Below, one piece after another: positions 44,379 to 52,956 of a DNA stretch of 64,000 nt (positions are counted from its first letter, which is position 1; every line of letters starts with the position of its first letter). The stretch lies in NCBI RefSeq assembly GCF_000768675.1, contig NZ_AVPI01000022.1:1-64000 (forward strand), read 5' to 3'. Position numbers and translations under genes: made by a program. The notes below the pieces were generated by a model. It was not told the origin of the DNA. It saw only the letters and a list, made by a program, of their open reading frames with translations, and did not search any database. This DNA comes from Knoellia flava TL1. Its GTDB lineage: Bacteria; Actinomycetota; Actinomycetes; Actinomycetales; Dermatophilaceae.

Positions 44379-45607
44379 CCGAGGTCCGACGGGCCGCCAT
44401 CGGCCCAATGCACGACATGGTGGGCCTGTGCCCAGGCAGCAGGTGTCGTGCATCCGGGGAACGTGCAGAGGCCGTCGCGGTGCCACAGCATCCGACGCTG
44501 CCCCCGCGTGAACAGCCGCGTCACCCGCCCGAGGTCGACCACCTCGCCGTCGGCGCCGAGGACGACGAGGACGACGTCTGCGTCACAGGCCATCTGTCGC
44601 ACGGTCGAAGGTGCGAGCATCGTCTGCCTCGCACGCGAGACCATGACCCGCCCCGCACCGTCGGCGCCCGCAACGCCTGACAGCCCAGCGATCAGCTCAG
44701 CCAGGCTCATCGTGACGTGCACGACGGTGGCGGCACCTCCCGGTTCTGCGGCCGCCGCATCGTGCGCGGCCGCGCCACCCAGCACGGAGGCGAGTGCCTC
44801 CACCCTGCGCTGGCCCGCACTGCGCAGGTCTGCCTCGCCCGTCTCAGGGTTCGGCGCGGGCTTCGACAGCGGCTCGATCGCTGCCTCCAGCCGGGATGCC
44901 TGCTCAGGCGTCATCGCCATCCTGTACTCGGTCAGGTCGCCGTCAGCCACGGACGGACTGGACAGGAACGCCCCGGCCCGCAACCGTCTGTGCTTGCCGT
45001 CGAGCTCCCCCTCCACGCCATACCTCGCGAGCAGCCGAGGGCGGATCCTGCGCGCCTCGGCCAGCCCCCACTGGACGCCGTGGTCGAGGACGGCGCCGGT
45101 CACCGTCGGCACCGCCGCGGGCGTCAACAGGTCCTTCATCCGGCTCACCTCACGCAGCGCGGTCAACGCCAGACCGACACCGACCTCCCCGCTGACCACG
45201 CGCCGCCACACGATGCCCTCGGGTCGGGTGTCGTCGGCGAAGGCACCCGCGTCCGGGCCACCTCGCGACCACAGGCCTCCCGGGGTCGAGGCAGCCGCCT
45301 CCTGCGCCAGCTGCGCCACTTGGCCGGCTCCACCCTGACGCAGCGACGGAGCGTGCTCACGCACCCAGCCGTGGACCGAACCCACTCCCCTGCGCGCGGA
45401 CGCGAACTCGCCCCGGTGGGCGGCCTCGGCGGTGACCCGCACCTGCGCGGCGGCCGCCTGTGACTTCACCTCGTCGGCCAGGGTCATCACCTCGGCGAGC
45501 TCTCCGGCGCTCAACGAGCACAGGAGGTCACCGACCCCGGCGAGGTCGTCGCGAGCAGCGGTGAGCACCCGGCGCAACGGCGCCACGGGTGTCTGCTGCT
45601 CGTCCAT
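44370..45607 (-). pseudogene. 5' part of DUF222/HNH endonuclease gene, interrupted
   Basis: From ATG 45607 (GGAGGG just upstream) it encodes about 413 residues: the helical DUF222 domain (VLTAARDDLAGVGDLLCSLSAGE onward) and the start of the HNH domain, LWHRDGLCTFPGCTTPAAWAQAHHVVHWADGG. After DLGNAA the frame enters the element and stops at 44339. Truncation removes the C-terminal CQHHH metal-binding block, so this copy should be inactive unless the element excises. DUF222-HNH genes are multi-copy in Actinobacteria. Confidence 0.88.
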
Positions 45608-45772
45608 GAGCCCTCCCTCAACGACTGCTCCCAACTTATCGGCGCCCACTGACAACGCCTGCCGACGCCGCCTCCGGCCCGTCGCTCCGCATGCCCTTCG
45701 CGGCGCCGACACGAGAGGGTGGCCGCGTGCGGGACGCGACGACCCGGCAAACCTCGTGGTGACGAGACGCGC

Positions 45773-46450
45773 TCAGCGAGCGGACGTCACAGGCTCCGCG
45801 GTGACGACGCGATCCGGCGTCGTCGACACGACGTGCTGGGCTGCGATCGCCCAGCCCCACATGAGCGGAAGGAGCGCGCTGCCCATCGAGGTCACCTCTG
45901 TGATCGCGAAGAAGAAGGGCAGGAAGGCGATGACCAACCAGGCGGTCACTCGCGGTCGGAACCCGTTGCGCAGCAGCAGGATTCCCAACCAGATGCCTCC
46001 GAAGCAGATCACCGGCAACGCCACCAGACCCACGATGAAGAACTGCTCCACGAACGGCGTGTAGTAGTCCCCCGCCACCGAGACGGTCATCAACGCGTAC
46101 GCCGCCAGCTGCACGCGCCAGGCCCACCGCTCCTTGCCCTCCGCCTGCCGTCTCCGGTAGACGAGCCACGCCGCAGCCAGGAAGGCCAGGCAGATCGGCA
46201 GCCAGATCTTGCCGTAGGTCCGGTAGACGAAGAGCGGGTCGCCCCAGTCGAGCAGCGGCCGGAAGAAGTCCAGGGCCGGCTCGGCCCAGACATTGCCGAG
46301 GCCGCCCTCGGAGAGGTCGTCCGGGTGGCTGTTGAAACGGGACAGTGCGTGCAGCTGCCCCGCAACGGTGCCGAAGGCCGCCATGGCCCAGGTCGCGATC
46401 GTGATGCGCCGAGCGGTGGCCGGCGAGAGGTCGTTGCGTGTCGTGTCCAT
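45773..46450 (-). CDS. Multi-pass membrane protein, unknown function
   Basis: 225 residues with about six hydrophobic segments, including ITIATWAMAAFGTVAGQLHAL, WLPICLAFLAAAWLVY, FFIVGLVALPVICFGGIWLGI and VIAFLPFFFAITEVTSMG. No motif was recognised. It is divergent from the truncated histidine-kinase gene; the two may have formed a signalling pair (inference). Confidence 0.7.
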   Translation of the reverse strand: MDTTRNDLSPATARRITIATWAMAAFGTVAGQLHALSRFNSHPDDLSEGGLGNVWAEPALDFFRPLLDWGDPLFVYRTYGKIWLPICLAFLAAAWLVYRRRQAEGKERWAWRVQLAAYALMTVSVAGDYYTPFVEQFFIVGLVALPVICFGGIWLGILLLRNGFRPRVTAWLVIAFLPFFFAITEVTSMGSALLPLMWGWAIAAQHVVSTTPDRVVTAEPVTSAR

Positions 46451-46580
46451 GTCTCGACGGTGGCTGTCCGGCAGGGTCGCCGTCGTCGTGCTGGCGGGCG
46501 GCCCTGGTGGACGTCAGGACGACCTTCGCGTCCTCCCCAAGGAGGACGTGCGGGTGGGCAGCCGGGCGTACCGTCGAAGC

Positions 46581-46817
46581 GTGAGCCGCCGCAACTGGGC
46601 CTTCGACATCAGCCTCGCCCTGGTGGTCGGCGTCCTCGGCCAGCTCGAGGCGTGGCTGGGTATCGGGGAGACCCACCGTCAGGGGCCGCTCTGGGCGCAG
46701 GCCCTCCTGTATGCCGTGACGTCCCTCCTGCTCGTGCCTCGCCGTGTGCGCCCCTTGGCCGTGCTGGCGGGGATGGTCGGCGTCTCGCTGGTCGAGTTCA
46801 TCGCCGTGGGGTCGGTG
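46581..46817 (+). pseudogene. N-terminal fragment of a sensor histidine kinase
   Basis: From GTG 46581 the frame reads VSRRNWAFDISLALVVGVLGQLE, then helices up to GMVGVSLVEFIAVG, matching the membrane N-terminus of actinobacterial two-component kinases. The family sequence ends near 46815, where an IS3-family remnant in the opposite direction begins; the open frame stops at 46835. No kinase core is present anywhere in the window, so downstream DNA has been lost or moved. A GTATGCCG octamer lies inside, marking it as old chromosome. Confidence 0.65.
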
Positions 46818-47320
46818 GCTTCGTCGTGCAGGTAGCGGTACCCGAACTCCGGGTCGTCGCGGTGGGCGTCGAACAGCGCGTTCGCCCGGTACGCCGCGGT
46901 CAGGTCGGCGCCGGTGACGGGCGCCTGCAGCCACCGGTAATACGGCGCCCTCGCGATCTTCAGCACCCGACACGTCACCGTCACGGGGATCCCGTTGGCG
47001 GCCAGCTCGCGGACGAGCGGGTACATCATTTTCCCGGCAGGTGCGCCTGCGACAGCTACGCGGCCCGCCCGCCGCAGGACCTCGACCTCCTGCTCCAGCA
47101 GCCGGTTGCGCCGCTTGAGCTCACACAGCTCGGCCAGCTCCTCACGATCGGCGCCCGGTTTGATCCCGGCGTCGCGGTCGGCCTGCGTCATCCAGTTCGT
47201 CAGACACGACTCGGAGATCCCGAAGTCCTTGGCAACCTGCTTCAGCGTGACACCGCCCTCACGCTGACGGGCTACTCGCACGACGTCGTCGCGGAACTCC
47301 TGCGGATAGGGATTAGGCAC
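46815..47320 (-). pseudogene. Truncated IS3-family transposase
   Basis: GTG 47320 (AAGGA upstream) starts an OrfA-like part: YPQEFRDDVVRVARQREGG, a helix-turn-helix KQVAKDFGISESCLTNWM and a leucine-zipper-like ELKRRNRLLEQEVEVLRR. It runs in the same frame into the start of an OrfB-like part (MMYPLVRELAANGIPVTVTCRVLKIAR, DDPEFGYRYLHDEA). The family sequence stops near 46815; the DDE core is missing. Its 5' side abuts the IS481 element. It is a dead remnant. Confidence 0.8.
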
Positions 47321-47365
47321 GGGGACATCCTTCCAGCGGCGCCTCACAACGCCACAGATCAGTTG

Positions 47366-48373
47366 TCACCTATCGGTGCAGCAGTCCCAGATGTACTGAC
47401 CCGACAGGTTGGTCAAGCGGGTGATGGGCGGCTTGTTCGCGCAGGCGGTGTAGGGTCGGTGGTGGTTGTACTCGTGGAGCCATGCTGGCAGGGCGTCGCG
47501 TCGTTGAGCCTCCGAGGTGTAGCAGCGGGCATAGCCCCACCCGTCGGCCAGGGTGCGGTGGAAGCGTTCGACCTTGCCGTTGGTCTGAGGACGGCGCGGC
47601 CGAGTGCGTGAGTGCTTGAGGTCGAGCTCTGCGCAGACATCCCTCCACAGGTGGGAGACGTACGGCGAGCCGTTGTCGGAAAGGACCCTGCGGATGGTGA
47701 TGCCGCGGGCGGTGAACCACGCAACGGCGCGGCGCAGAACCGCGGTGGCGGTGGTAGCGGTCTCGTTGTCGTGGATCTCGGCGTACGCGACGCGGGAGTG
47801 GTCATCGATGGCGGTGTGCACGAACGCGTGACCCATCTTCGGGTTGTAGTGCTTGTTCTTCGGCTTGCCCGGGGTGGCTGCTCGGTTCTTGCCACCCTGG
47901 GTTCGGCCCACGAAGCGCCACCCGCCACCGTCGGGAATGTTGCCGAACTTCTTGACGTCGACGTGCAGCAGGTCGCCGGGGTGGTCGTGCTCGTAGCGGC
48001 GGACCGGTTCACCGGTGGCACGGTCGACGTGCGCGAGCCGGCTCAGCCGGCACCGCGTCAGGACCCGGTGAACGGTCGAAGGTGCGACCCCGACGTGCGC
48101 GGCGAGCTGGACCGGCCCCAACCGTTTGCGTAGCCGCAGCGACACGATCCGCTTCGTCGTCGCCGCACAGGTCTTGGCCGGCATCGCGTGCGGACGGCTC
48201 GAGCGGTCGCTCATCGGCTCACCGGCCGCGTACCGATCAGCCCAGCGCTTCACCGTCGGCCAAGAGCACTGGAACCGGGCCGCGACCTCACTGATCGGCA
48301 CCCCTTGGTCGACGACGAGCTGGGCGACCTTGAGGCGGTGACGAACCGTCAAAGCGGCATTAGCGTGGGACAT
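47366..48373 (-). CDS. IS481-family transposase
   Basis: 335 residues from ATG 48373 (AGGAGG 5 bases upstream). An N-terminal HTH (QLVVDQGVPISEVAARFQCSWPTVKRWADRY) and a DDE/rve core: first Asp in LLHVDVKKFGNIP, second in SDNGSPY after HTAIDDHSRVAY, Glu in PQTNGKVERFHRTLADGW. All catalytic residues are present. The stop codon (47366-47368) lies about 25 bases beyond the left terminal repeat, so the last residues (IWDCCTDR) come from flanking DNA. Confidence 0.9.
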   Translation of the reverse strand: MSHANAALTVRHRLKVAQLVVDQGVPISEVAARFQCSWPTVKRWADRYAAGEPMSDRSSRPHAMPAKTCAATTKRIVSLRLRKRLGPVQLAAHVGVAPSTVHRVLTRCRLSRLAHVDRATGEPVRRYEHDHPGDLLHVDVKKFGNIPDGGGWRFVGRTQGGKNRAATPGKPKNKHYNPKMGHAFVHTAIDDHSRVAYAEIHDNETATTATAVLRRAVAWFTARGITIRRVLSDNGSPYVSHLWRDVCAELDLKHSRTRPRRPQTNGKVERFHRTLADGWGYARCYTSEAQRRDALPAWLHEYNHHRPYTACANKPPITRLTNLSGQYIWDCCTDR

Positions 48374-48495
48374 GAGGGCCTCCTGTGCGTGGCAGTGGTG
48401 ACTTGGCAGTTCCACTCCACCGCGGGAGGCCCTTCCCGCGCCACTGATCAGATCAGCGGATCACAATCACTCAACCAACGTCCCGGGTCAGTACA
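47392..48495 (-). mobile_element. IS481-family insertion sequence, apparently complete
   Basis: Bounded by imperfect terminal inverted repeats: TGTACTGACCCGACAGGTTGGT at the left and, reading inward on the other strand, TGTACTGACCCGGGACGTTGGT at the right; the first 12 bases are identical. The unit is 1,104 bp. The flanks (CCCAGA left, GCTAGA right) show no clear target duplication. It abuts the IS3-type remnant on the left. Confidence 0.82.
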
Positions 48496-48709
48496 GCTAG
48501 ACGCAGCCAGCACCACATTTTCGTTGGCTCCAATTAGGCCGTCAGGGCAGAGCCGAAGCCCGACGATCTCGCCTTTATGCTTTAAGCCCACGAATGGGCA
48601 TAGATAGACTGATGGCTTGATCCGCGCCTGGTTGTGCGTCAACGCAGATGCCTCAGCCACATCCCAGGCTAGACATCGCCTCGGAGCCCCAGAGCCCTAT
48701 CCCAAGGCA
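48496..48709. other. Gap between IS481 and the DUF262 gene
   Basis: About 210 bases, lower in GC than the chromosome, with no supported gene. It marks the left flank of the defence-like block. Confidence 0.4.
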
Positions 48710-49759
48710 TCACGCATGCGCATTAAGATACCGATCGAGGACTTCAAGCCGAAACTCAAGCGCATAGCCATCGGTCATCCGTTGGGCCAAACTATCGAAT
48801 TCCAGATAGTCCTTCATAGTCGGCGACAACGACTCCTCGCGCTCGAACGACTCCAACGATCTAACGATGTTGAATTGCAATAGCGCATGCCGCTGAGGAA
48901 TCGGCTGACCATGCCGCAATCTCCGGTCAAATGCGAGAAAGTACACCGAAATCATGCCCACGTTCGCGAGCAGCCTGTCGTTGTCCTCGAAAACAGGCGC
49001 CATGACGTCTAGAGCCGACGCAACACGCGTCTGCACGCCAGACATCTCGGAGGCCGCACTTTTGTTGTCGTCCCAGAACTCGTCCAATTGCCGCTTCTTG
49101 GCGTCTACAGGCCTTCCAGCCTCGGCCCACAACATAAACTTAAGCGCAAGGTCAAAATGACGGTATCTCGTGTTGTCGAACGGCACCTTGTCCGTAAAGA
49201 ACGGGTGCGTGACCAATTCCCGCACGATGGGCCGAAGGACGCCCCCTCGCCCATTTCTCTTCTCAGCCGCATTCAAAGGGACAGCTTCATTCAAGCGGCT
49301 GAACATTTCTTCGATGAGCTCGATATCGTCCGTTCGGATAACACACACATCCAGGTTGATCGACGTCAGGAAGGCGGCGATCAGGTCATCGGACTGCTCG
49401 AGCTCATTGAACGTCTTACCAGCCGCTCCTGCCGCGCCATCTTCGAGAAGCGTGAAATCGTCCGCCAAAGCGAACTCGCCGTCCAGAAAGCCCCAGATGG
49501 CTTCGAGACGCTGGCGACCGTCGATTAGAGAGAACCGAACCCGGCGTCCGTCCACCTCGATCGGGGTAGCGTGCTCGTGCAAGTAGATTTTGGGAATATC
49601 GAAGCCGTTCAACAGGCTATCGATCAAGAGGCGCTTCTTCTCGACCGACCACACGGCTCCTTGGCGCTGATAGGGAGGATCGAGCTGGATCTGTTCTCGC
49701 ATACGGTGCAGATATGCAACGTTGCTATTCCGCATCACCGAGAGTGTAAACGCGCTCAT
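48710..49759 (-). CDS. DUF262 domain-containing protein
   Basis: 349 residues of the ParB-like DUF262 (GmrSD N-terminal) type. VAYLHRMREQIQLDPPYQRQGAVW at the start and FSLIDGRQRLEAIWGF (DGRQR, the nucleotide-binding motif) are diagnostic, and EEMFSRLNEAVPLNAAEKRN follows. There is no DUF1524/HNH nuclease domain, so it is not a full GmrSD enzyme. It overlaps the FRG gene by 4 bases (ATGA). DUF262 proteins are common in phage-defence loci; the role here is inferred. Confidence 0.88.
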   Translation of the reverse strand: MSAFTLSVMRNSNVAYLHRMREQIQLDPPYQRQGAVWSVEKKRLLIDSLLNGFDIPKIYLHEHATPIEVDGRRVRFSLIDGRQRLEAIWGFLDGEFALADDFTLLEDGAAGAAGKTFNELEQSDDLIAAFLTSINLDVCVIRTDDIELIEEMFSRLNEAVPLNAAEKRNGRGGVLRPIVRELVTHPFFTDKVPFDNTRYRHFDLALKFMLWAEAGRPVDAKKRQLDEFWDDNKSAASEMSGVQTRVASALDVMAPVFEDNDRLLANVGMISVYFLAFDRRLRHGQPIPQRHALLQFNIVRSLESFEREESLSPTMKDYLEFDSLAQRMTDGYALEFRLEVLDRYLNAHA

Positions 49760-50496
49760 TTGCGAAACGTCTCCTTGATATGCTCGGCCAGGTGGGCCAA
49801 GTCCGGGTATACCGAACTCGCCGTGATGTTGAGGTCAGCCAATTCAGCCAATATTCCAGCCTTGGCCGCGGACGGTACTACCCAACTTGTTACAGCCTTG
49901 TCCCTCGCCAAATCCTCACCCGCCTGACAAATGGTGAATGTTCCTACTTGAGCCGACACCCGGTCAAAGTATCGCATGGAGGTTACAGCTAAGGGGCCAT
50001 TCCTAGGGCCGGGAGGCGCCTCAGGTAGGTACGCGTCAAGGTGGTTATCGTGCCCCAGAACGAGGAGGCTAGGCCCGGCCGGATAATTGGTGGTATTTAG
50101 GGTTTCGGGCACAAGTTCAAAGAGGCGGCCATCTGCGGCGCCACCGGATGAGGTCTCGCAGGCGAAGAAGAGCCCGACGAGCGGATGTTCGCTCCAGTCG
50201 AGCAAGCGCGTGGGTAATCCAAAGTGCTGGGCCAGCGCTAACCACTCCCAACCACCGCTCGGGCGGACAGAAGTGCGGTTCACCGCGTCGCGCATGAACT
50301 GTTTGATCATGGTCACTTCTTCGGCCAGATGACCTGAGTTCCGCGCCACTCCCGGTAGCAGACCCCAATTGCTGTCGGCTTGGCCACGGAACCAGCGGTG
50401 GCCTGAAGCGTGCGAGCCTGCCAGGGCATCCAACAGTTCGCCCACCCCGCGAATCTCCGGGTCCGCCCCGCCGCCCTCACCCTCGATTTCCGTCAC
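49756..50496 (-). CDS. FRG domain-containing protein
   Basis: 246 residues. HRWFRGQADSNWGLLPGVAR (the Phe-Arg-Gly core) and LALAQHFGLPTRLLDWSEHPLVGLFFA define the FRG domain; its enzymatic function is not established. Translation is coupled to the downstream DUF262 gene, so the two probably form one module. It is divergent from the restriction endonuclease gene with a 244-base gap. Confidence 0.9.
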   Translation of the reverse strand: MTEIEGEGGGADPEIRGVGELLDALAGSHASGHRWFRGQADSNWGLLPGVARNSGHLAEEVTMIKQFMRDAVNRTSVRPSGGWEWLALAQHFGLPTRLLDWSEHPLVGLFFACETSSGGAADGRLFELVPETLNTTNYPAGPSLLVLGHDNHLDAYLPEAPPGPRNGPLAVTSMRYFDRVSAQVGTFTICQAGEDLARDKAVTSWVVPSAAKAGILAELADLNITASSVYPDLAHLAEHIKETFRK

Positions 50497-50740
50497 GGGC
50501 GCTACTCTGCCTGATGATCGAGGTGACCGCAGGCAAACGCGAGGAACCTCAACTTAGACGCGCCGCCTCTTCAGCTGTATCGATGGATCCGCGGAGCGGC
50601 AGCTCTTTAGCGTATAGGGTCTCTGGTTCGACGACCACGAGCCGTCAGCTCTCCACGGGTCCGAATGCCCCGGGCGATGTCGCATCTCGTACAACTGTCG
50701 TCTACTTCTACGGCGCTCTATTAGACATCCGGAGGTTTCG

Positions 50741-51658
50741 ATGGGCTCGACGATCTATGAGTGGTTTGGCTACGCAGCTACGGACGCGAGCCCAGAAGCG
50801 GCCCTGGCCGCTGAGGACAAACTCTGTCCGCACATCAAGGGGATGTGTGTAAAGAGGTCCAGCGGAGGAGTCTGTTCAATCGTTCCTACGGGTTCGCCAA
50901 CCCCCGTCATTATTTGTCCACAGCGGATGTATACAGACAGTCACAGGTTTCTGAAAGAGATCGCTCTTGAAGCTTTTTCAGACGCCGATCTAGAGTCGGG
51001 CCCGGATGGGTTGCCCCTGCTAACACCTTTTGCCCAAGTGCGGGAGAGAGCGCTAATGAGCGGACGTGCACAAGTCGGCGTGTTCGGACAAGGATTCGGG
51101 GGAGAACTTCGTTTGCCACCGGCCGGCAATGGCCTCGGCAGGTACTCCATTGACTTCGTACTCACCCACGTGCAGTCTGATGGTGAACTGGCCACCTTTG
51201 TGCCGGTTGAAGTTCAATCCATCGACATCTCGAACTCAAACACTCGTGGCGTAACAGCCTTGCAGCGAGATCGGACGATTGCGCCGACTAAGGCAGGTCT
51301 CAACTATGAGAATGTCAATAAAAGGATTCTTCCGCAGCTGATTGTCAAGGGGCTTATGCTGCAGGCAGAGGAACTTTGCCGGCAGGGCATCTATTTTGTC
51401 TCACCAGTGCCGGTCTATGAGCGAGTCTTGATGCGACTTGGCGGTAGCGAGCGACTCCGACGTATCCCACGTCAGCCAGGAAGCATCACATTCTGGCCCA
51501 TCGATTACGGCGCCGCGATCGTGCCGGGTCAGACCATTCCAATTCGGCGCACAGTCGGACGGACGATCTCCACTAGCGACATGTCGATCGCGTTCATTAC
51601 TCCAGAGAACCTTCCGCCTGCAGGTGCGTATGAAGACAGAATTAGGCACCACCTCTGA
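50741..51658 (+). CDS. NotI-family type II restriction endonuclease
   Basis: 305 residues. A cysteine cluster CPHIKGMCVKRSSGGVCSI...IICPQRM matches the iron-binding fold of NotI. The PD-(D/E)XK-like site is seen in GRYSIDFVLTHV (Asp) and FVPVEVQSIDIS (Glu-x-Gln, as in NotI). ATG 50741 has GGAGG 6 bases upstream. It converges on an m5C methyltransferase gene with a 3-base gap. The recognition sequence cannot be deduced; GCGGCCGC would be the NotI specificity. Confidence 0.82.
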   Translation: MGSTIYEWFGYAATDASPEAALAAEDKLCPHIKGMCVKRSSGGVCSIVPTGSPTPVIICPQRMYTDSHRFLKEIALEAFSDADLESGPDGLPLLTPFAQVRERALMSGRAQVGVFGQGFGGELRLPPAGNGLGRYSIDFVLTHVQSDGELATFVPVEVQSIDISNSNTRGVTALQRDRTIAPTKAGLNYENVNKRILPQLIVKGLMLQAEELCRQGIYFVSPVPVYERVLMRLGGSERLRRIPRQPGSITFWPIDYGAAIVPGQTIPIRRTVGRTISTSDMSIAFITPENLPPAGAYEDRIRHHL

Positions 51659-51661
51659 TAG

Positions 51662-52864
51662 CTAGGCTGACGCCCGATCTGCGAGATCGAGCCGCGCAGC
51701 GATGCTTGCTCCTATTGCCTGGGCCAGAAGGGGAGGCACTGCGTTGCCAACTTGACGATATTGGTCCGCTCGATTGCCCAGGAATAGGTAACTGTCCCGA
51801 AAAGATTGGAGCCGCGCCGCCTCACGGACGGTAAACGCGCGATCCTGTGCGTAGTGGTAGTACGCACCCCAGTGAGGGTCACACTTAGTAAGAATTGTGC
51901 TAGCCAGTCCGTCCGGATGCACTCGCCCGTAGCGTTTTGTGTGATCCGATGTCCGTGCGCGCTGCATGCCTGATGGAAGTAGTTCCCTTGGGATATTTGT
52001 CCAGTTGCCGCCTGGTGGGATGTGGCGCAACCGCTCCAATTGCAGGGCCGAAAGCCGACTGGCCACGTGATTGCGAATTGCAGAGGAGCCGACCCGAAGG
52101 CGGGCTTGATACTCGTTCTGGGCCTCGGTCCGATATTGCTGCCCTTCGGTCGGCTCTTCACCCGTTCCTGGGAATGGCAAGTCGTCCAAACTCTCCCTAA
52201 CGGTGGTGTGCCGACGCAAATTTTGGTCGGTTGGAATGCGCACCAAGCGCCGCCCACCGAGTCGGGATGTAAAATTCACGCGTGCCGGTGCCGCATGCCT
52301 CGGAGAAGGGAAAGCACTAGTTGGATCTACTCCATCACGGAATCCTAGGACGATCGTCCGCCATCGCGTCTGCGGCACGCCGAAATGGGGGGCGTAGAGT
52401 ATTTGAACATCCGAGGCATAACCTAGTTGTTCAAGCGCTTCCAAAATTGCCTCGAGTGTTGCCCCACCCGAGAAGCTAACCAAGCCGGGCACGTTTTCAA
52501 TCAGCACGGCTAACGGTTGAAACTCGTCAACAAAGCGTAGGTAATCCCGGAAGAGATGATTGCGCTTGTCAGACTCACGACGTGCCGGCGCGTTAATGCT
52601 AAATCCTTGGCAGGGGGGTCCGCCGGCCAAAAGCGTAAGATCTCCCTGCTTCAACCCTAAACCGATTCGCACGGCCCGTGCGTCAACGTTTCGGATATCG
52701 GTTGACTCGACCACGGTGTCCGGATGATTAAAGGCGTATGTCGATGCAAACGTCGTTTCAAACTCATTGGCGTAGAGAGCTTTGAAGCCTGCGTTCTGCA
52801 GCCCATCAGACAGCCCGCCGGCTCCAGCGAATAAGTCAATAAGCGTCCGCGCCGACACGTGCAC
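51662..52864 (-). CDS. DNA (cytosine-5-)-methyltransferase
   Basis: 400 residues with the m5C motifs in order: I LIDLFAGAGGLSDGL, IV AGGPPCQGFSINAPAR with the catalytic Cys, VI IENVPGLVSF, VIII VPQTRWRTIVLGF, a target-recognition region (about 200-320), IX FTVREAARLQSF and X YRQVGNAVPPLLAQ. It is the likely protecting partner of the convergent NotI-like nuclease. Lower GC than neighbouring nrdJ suggests horizontal origin. Start GTG 52864 is followed by another GTG two codons on. Confidence 0.95.
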   Translation of the reverse strand: MHVSARTLIDLFAGAGGLSDGLQNAGFKALYANEFETTFASTYAFNHPDTVVESTDIRNVDARAVRIGLGLKQGDLTLLAGGPPCQGFSINAPARRESDKRNHLFRDYLRFVDEFQPLAVLIENVPGLVSFSGGATLEAILEALEQLGYASDVQILYAPHFGVPQTRWRTIVLGFRDGVDPTSAFPSPRHAAPARVNFTSRLGGRRLVRIPTDQNLRRHTTVRESLDDLPFPGTGEEPTEGQQYRTEAQNEYQARLRVGSSAIRNHVASRLSALQLERLRHIPPGGNWTNIPRELLPSGMQRARTSDHTKRYGRVHPDGLASTILTKCDPHWGAYYHYAQDRAFTVREAARLQSFRDSYLFLGNRADQYRQVGNAVPPLLAQAIGASIAARLDLADRASA

Positions 52865-52905
52865 AGCCTTTCAGTTAGCAACTAGAGGGACTTTATATCT
52901 TTAGT

Positions 52906-52945
52906 GTCACGGCGTGGGTCCGGCTGAACGGACCCACGCCGTGAC
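52906..52945 (-). terminator. Terminator of nrdR-nrdJ
   Basis: A perfect 17-bp stem, GTCACGGCGTGGGTCCG and complement, loop GCTGAA, 12 bases after the nrdJ stop. It marks the border between chromosome and the defence-like block. Confidence 0.85.
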
Positions 52946-52956
52946 GCAGCCGCTGA

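Noticed and set aside
50615-50660. Possible tRNA T-loop (GGTTCGAC)
   Set aside because: Neither the acceptor stem nor the anticodon arm can be built around it.
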